From CAVAVT01 sp963592185 (lineage in GTDB: Bacteria > Bacillota > Negativicutes > Selenomonadales > Selenomonadaceae): 6,659 bases of DNA. Positions 4,205 through 6,659 of the stretch are shown piece by piece; the stretch's first letter is position 1, and every line of letters starts with the position of its first letter. The notes below the pieces were generated by a model. That model ran no database searches and was not told the DNA's origin. It worked only from the letters and a program-made list of their open reading frames with translations. The DNA lies in assembly GCA_963592185.1 (NCBI GenBank), contig CAVAVT010000080.1, positions 1-6,659 on the forward strand, read 5' to 3'. Both the position numbers and the translations under genes were made by a program.

Positions 4205-6631
4205 GTGGATTTTGGTGAAGGCAAGATAATTCCGGTTAATCTCGAAAATGAGATGAAAACGGCATATATCGATTACGCCATGAGTGTAATCGTTGCACGT
4301 GCCTTGCCGGATGTACGAGACGGCTTGAAACCTGTACACCGCCGCATACTTTATGCGATGCAGGAAGCAGGCATGGGCTCCAGCAAGCCCTACAAGAAAT
4401 CATCCCGTATTGTCGGTGAAGTACTTGGTAAATATCATCCCCACGGCGACAGCTCCGTATACGATGCAATCGTCCGTATGGCGCAGAGTTTCTCCATGCG
4501 CTATCTTCTGGTGGATGGACATGGAAACTTTGGTTCGGTGGACGGCGACCCTGCTGCAGCAATGCGTTACACAGAGGCCCGCATGTCAAAAATCGCCGAG
4601 CTTATGCTTCAGGACATTGACAAAGAAACAGTTGATTTCGTTCCAAACTATGATGAGTCATTGCAGGAACCAGCTGTTCTTCCAGCGAAGTTCCCCCAGC
4701 TTTTGGTAAACGGAACCTCCGGTATCGCTGTCGGCATGGCTACCAACATACCTCCCCACAACATTAACGAGGTAATAGACGGTACGCTGATGCTCATAAA
4801 GAACCCGGATACCACCATTGACGAGCTTATGAAGGTCATCAAGGGACCGGACTTCCCGACAGCAGGACTTATCCTTGGCACAGAGGGAATCCGCCAGGCC
4901 TACACCACAGGCCGTGGTATCATCAAGATGCGTGCACAGGCGCACATCGAGACTCTTTCCAACGGCAAGCCCCGTATTATAGTTACAGAGCTTCCTTATC
5001 AGGTAAACAAGGCAAAGCTTGTTGAAAAAATTGCTGAACTGGTTCGTGACAAGACCATTGAGGGCATTACCGACCTCCGTGACGAGTCCGACCGTACAGG
5101 AATGCGTGTAGTAATCGACCTTCGCAGAGATGCGAATGCACAGGTTACTCTGAACCAGCTTTACAAGCACACACCTCTTCAGGACAGCTTCGGCGTAATC
5201 ATGCTTGCCCTTGTGGACGGTATGCCCCGTGTACTAAACCTGAAGGAAGTGCTTGGATACTATATCAAGCATCAGGAAGATGTTATCACCCGGAGAACCA
5301 AGTACGAGCTTGATAAGGCTGAGGCAAGAGCTCATATTCTGGAAGGTCTGACCATTGCACTGGATCATCTGGATGCTGTTATTACCACCATCAGAGAGAG
5401 CCGTACAGCGGAGATTGCCCGTACAGCATTGATGGAGGGCTTCAGCCTTACAGAAAAACAGGCACAGGCTATCTTAGACCTCCGCCTCCAGCGTCTCACT
5501 GGTCTTGAGCGTGAAAAGATTGAAGAGGAATACCAGGAAGTATTGAAAAATATCGAATGGTTGAAATCCGTATTGGCTGACGAAGGCAAAATCCGCCAGA
5601 TTATCTGCGATGAGCTTACAGCTGTTAAGGAAAAATTCGGTGACGAACGCCGCACCCGTATCACCATTGATGTATCCGAAATGAATATGGAGGATCTCAT
5701 TGCTGAGGAGGATGTGGTGGTAACTCTTACCCACAACGGCTACATCAAGCGTATGCCGATTGATACCTACCGCAATCAGAAAAGAGGCGGCAGAGGGGTT
5801 ACTGGTATGGGCACAAAGGAAACAGATTTTGTGGAAAATATGCTCATAACCACCACCCACAATACAATTCTCTTCTTTACAAACCGTGGCCGTGTGTACA
5901 ATCTCAAGGCATACGAAGTGCCTGAATCCGGCCGTCAGGCAAAGGGTACAGCCATCATTAATCTCCTGCAGCTTGAGGGTGGCGAGATTATCACAGCTGT
6001 TATCCCGGTTAAGGAATTTAAGCCAGAGGCATTCCTTTTCATGGCTACAAAGAACGGTATCGTAAAGAAGACCCAGCTTTCTGAGTACAGCAACATCCGC
6101 AAGGGCGGCCTCATTGCCATTAACCTTGATGAAAATGACGAGCTTATCGGTGTAAAATTCACCAATGGCAACCGTTATATGATTCTTGGAACAAAGCAGG
6201 GCATGGCAATTGCCTTTGACGAGGATGATGTACGCTGCATGGGACGTGCTGCAAGGGGCGTTCACGGCATAAGGCTCAGCGAGGGTGACGAGGTCATCGG
6301 CATGGATGTTCTCCGCCGTGACGAAGAGGTTCTCACCGTAACCGCTGAGGGCTTCGGCAAGCGCACCTCCGTAAGCGAGTACCGTACCCAGACCCGTGGC
6401 GGCAAGGGTATCATCAACATGAAGGTTACTCCAAAGACCGGCGAGGTTATCGGACTGAAGGTTGTCCATCAGGGACAGGAGCTTATGCTCATTACCACCG
6501 AAGGTATCGTAATCCGCATGGATGTTGATGACATTTCTGTAATCAGCCGCAACACCCAGGGCGTAATGCTCATTAAGACCGATTCCGGCGACAAGGTGGC
6601 ATCCCTTGCAACCATGGAGCAGAAATCCTAA
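4205..6631 (+). CDS. gyrA: DNA gyrase subunit A
   Basis: This is a complete 808-residue GyrA, normal length for Firmicutes. With GyrB it forms the A2B2 type IIA topoisomerase that introduces negative supercoils using ATP. The winged-helix/tower part carries the catalytic Tyr122 in AAMRYTEAR. The quinolone-binding region reads HPHGDSSVYD, with Ser83 and Asp87 falling at the same numbers as in E. coli and both in the drug-sensitive state. After the coiled-coil segment (about 350-470) the six-bladed C-terminal pinwheel begins near 500; its GyrA box is QKRGGRG (525-531), the hallmark that separates GyrA from ParC. Start is GTG at 4205 with GAGGTGA upstream and MDFGEGKIIPVNLENEMK as the usual beginning. 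It has its own promoters behind a terminator; gyrB is not immediately upstream, unlike the common gyrB-gyrA arrangement. Confidence 0.98.
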   Translation: MDFGEGKIIPVNLENEMKTAYIDYAMSVIVARALPDVRDGLKPVHRRILYAMQEAGMGSSKPYKKSSRIVGEVLGKYHPHGDSSVYDAIVRMAQSFSMRYLLVDGHGNFGSVDGDPAAAMRYTEARMSKIAELMLQDIDKETVDFVPNYDESLQEPAVLPAKFPQLLVNGTSGIAVGMATNIPPHNINEVIDGTLMLIKNPDTTIDELMKVIKGPDFPTAGLILGTEGIRQAYTTGRGIIKMRAQAHIETLSNGKPRIIVTELPYQVNKAKLVEKIAELVRDKTIEGITDLRDESDRTGMRVVIDLRRDANAQVTLNQLYKHTPLQDSFGVIMLALVDGMPRVLNLKEVLGYYIKHQEDVITRRTKYELDKAEARAHILEGLTIALDHLDAVITTIRESRTAEIARTALMEGFSLTEKQAQAILDLRLQRLTGLEREKIEEEYQEVLKNIEWLKSVLADEGKIRQIICDELTAVKEKFGDERRTRITIDVSEMNMEDLIAEEDVVVTLTHNGYIKRMPIDTYRNQKRGGRGVTGMGTKETDFVENMLITTTHNTILFFTNRGRVYNLKAYEVPESGRQAKGTAIINLLQLEGGEIITAVIPVKEFKPEAFLFMATKNGIVKKTQLSEYSNIRKGGLIAINLDENDELIGVKFTNGNRYMILGTKQGMAIAFDEDDVRCMGRAARGVHGIRLSEGDEVIGMDVLRRDEEVLTVTAEGFGKRTSVSEYRTQTRGGKGIINMKVTPKTGEVIGLKVVHQGQELMLITTEGIVIRMDVDDISVISRNTQGVMLIKTDSGDKVASLATMEQKS

Positions 6632-6659
6632 GCTAAATATTAAGAGTTCTAAACTCAAA
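6632..6659 (+). other. Start of the region after gyrA
   Basis: Only 28 bp are visible. GAGTT (6645-6649) can pair with AACTC (6653-6657) around a 3 nt loop, which may be the start of a terminator, but no T run is in view, so no call is made. Confidence 0.2.

Noticed and set aside
4438..4525. Quinolone-resistance substitutions in GyrA
   Set aside because: Ser83 and Asp87 are the sensitive residues, and Ser84 and His106 are, as far as I know, ordinary for Gram-positive GyrA.
5474..6658. Long open frame of 394 codons on the minus strand opposite gyrA
   Set aside because: It is antisense to the conserved C-terminal half of GyrA, has no recognisable domain, and such frames arise from the codon bias of the sense gene.

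Overview
The window looks like chromosomal DNA of a low-to-mid GC Firmicute, most likely a clostridial species of the Lachnospiraceae type. This rests on the GyrA sequence style, strong AGGAGG-like ribosome sites, sigma-A-like promoters and short intergenic regions closed by hairpin-T terminators. The genus cannot be fixed from sequence alone.

Layout: (1) 1-893, minus: 5' part of a Ppx/GppA-family phosphatase gene that runs off the left edge. (2) 894-1271: no protein gene. It holds the ppx promoter, a probable small structured RNA with its own promoter and two hairpins that can pair in alternative ways (about 1029-1115), and a strong terminator at 1206-1248. (3) 1272-1885: the most unusual part. 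Two very small genes (57 and 53 aa) diverge from a 278 bp region. Both encode peptides with a canonical double-glycine leader ending in D-E-x-E-K-V-(S/T)-G-G, and their cores share V-T-x-D-G and a proline-rich tail. The shared region carries two inverted repeats. (4) 1922-1967: a near-perfect bidirectional terminator between the second peptide gene and the next gene. (5) 1967-3250, minus: an AAA_14/DUF4143 ATPase with two copies of a palindromic operator-like repeat at its promoter and 5' leader. (6) 3460-4032, plus: a divergent guanylate-kinase-like P-loop protein that seems to lack several conserved arginines. (7) 4052-4101: a terminator whose 3' arm overlaps a gyrA promoter. (8) 4205-6631, plus: complete gyrA.

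How the parts relate: gyrA and ppx are housekeeping-type genes. The genes between them look like separate short transcription units rather than one operon, because each has its own promoter or terminator. The divergent peptide pair is the best candidate for an undescribed system: two orphan secreted-peptide precursors, probably exported and cleaved by a C39-peptidase ABC transporter encoded elsewhere. No transporter, modifying enzyme or immunity gene is visible in this window. All functional statements about the peptides beyond the leader motif are inference.
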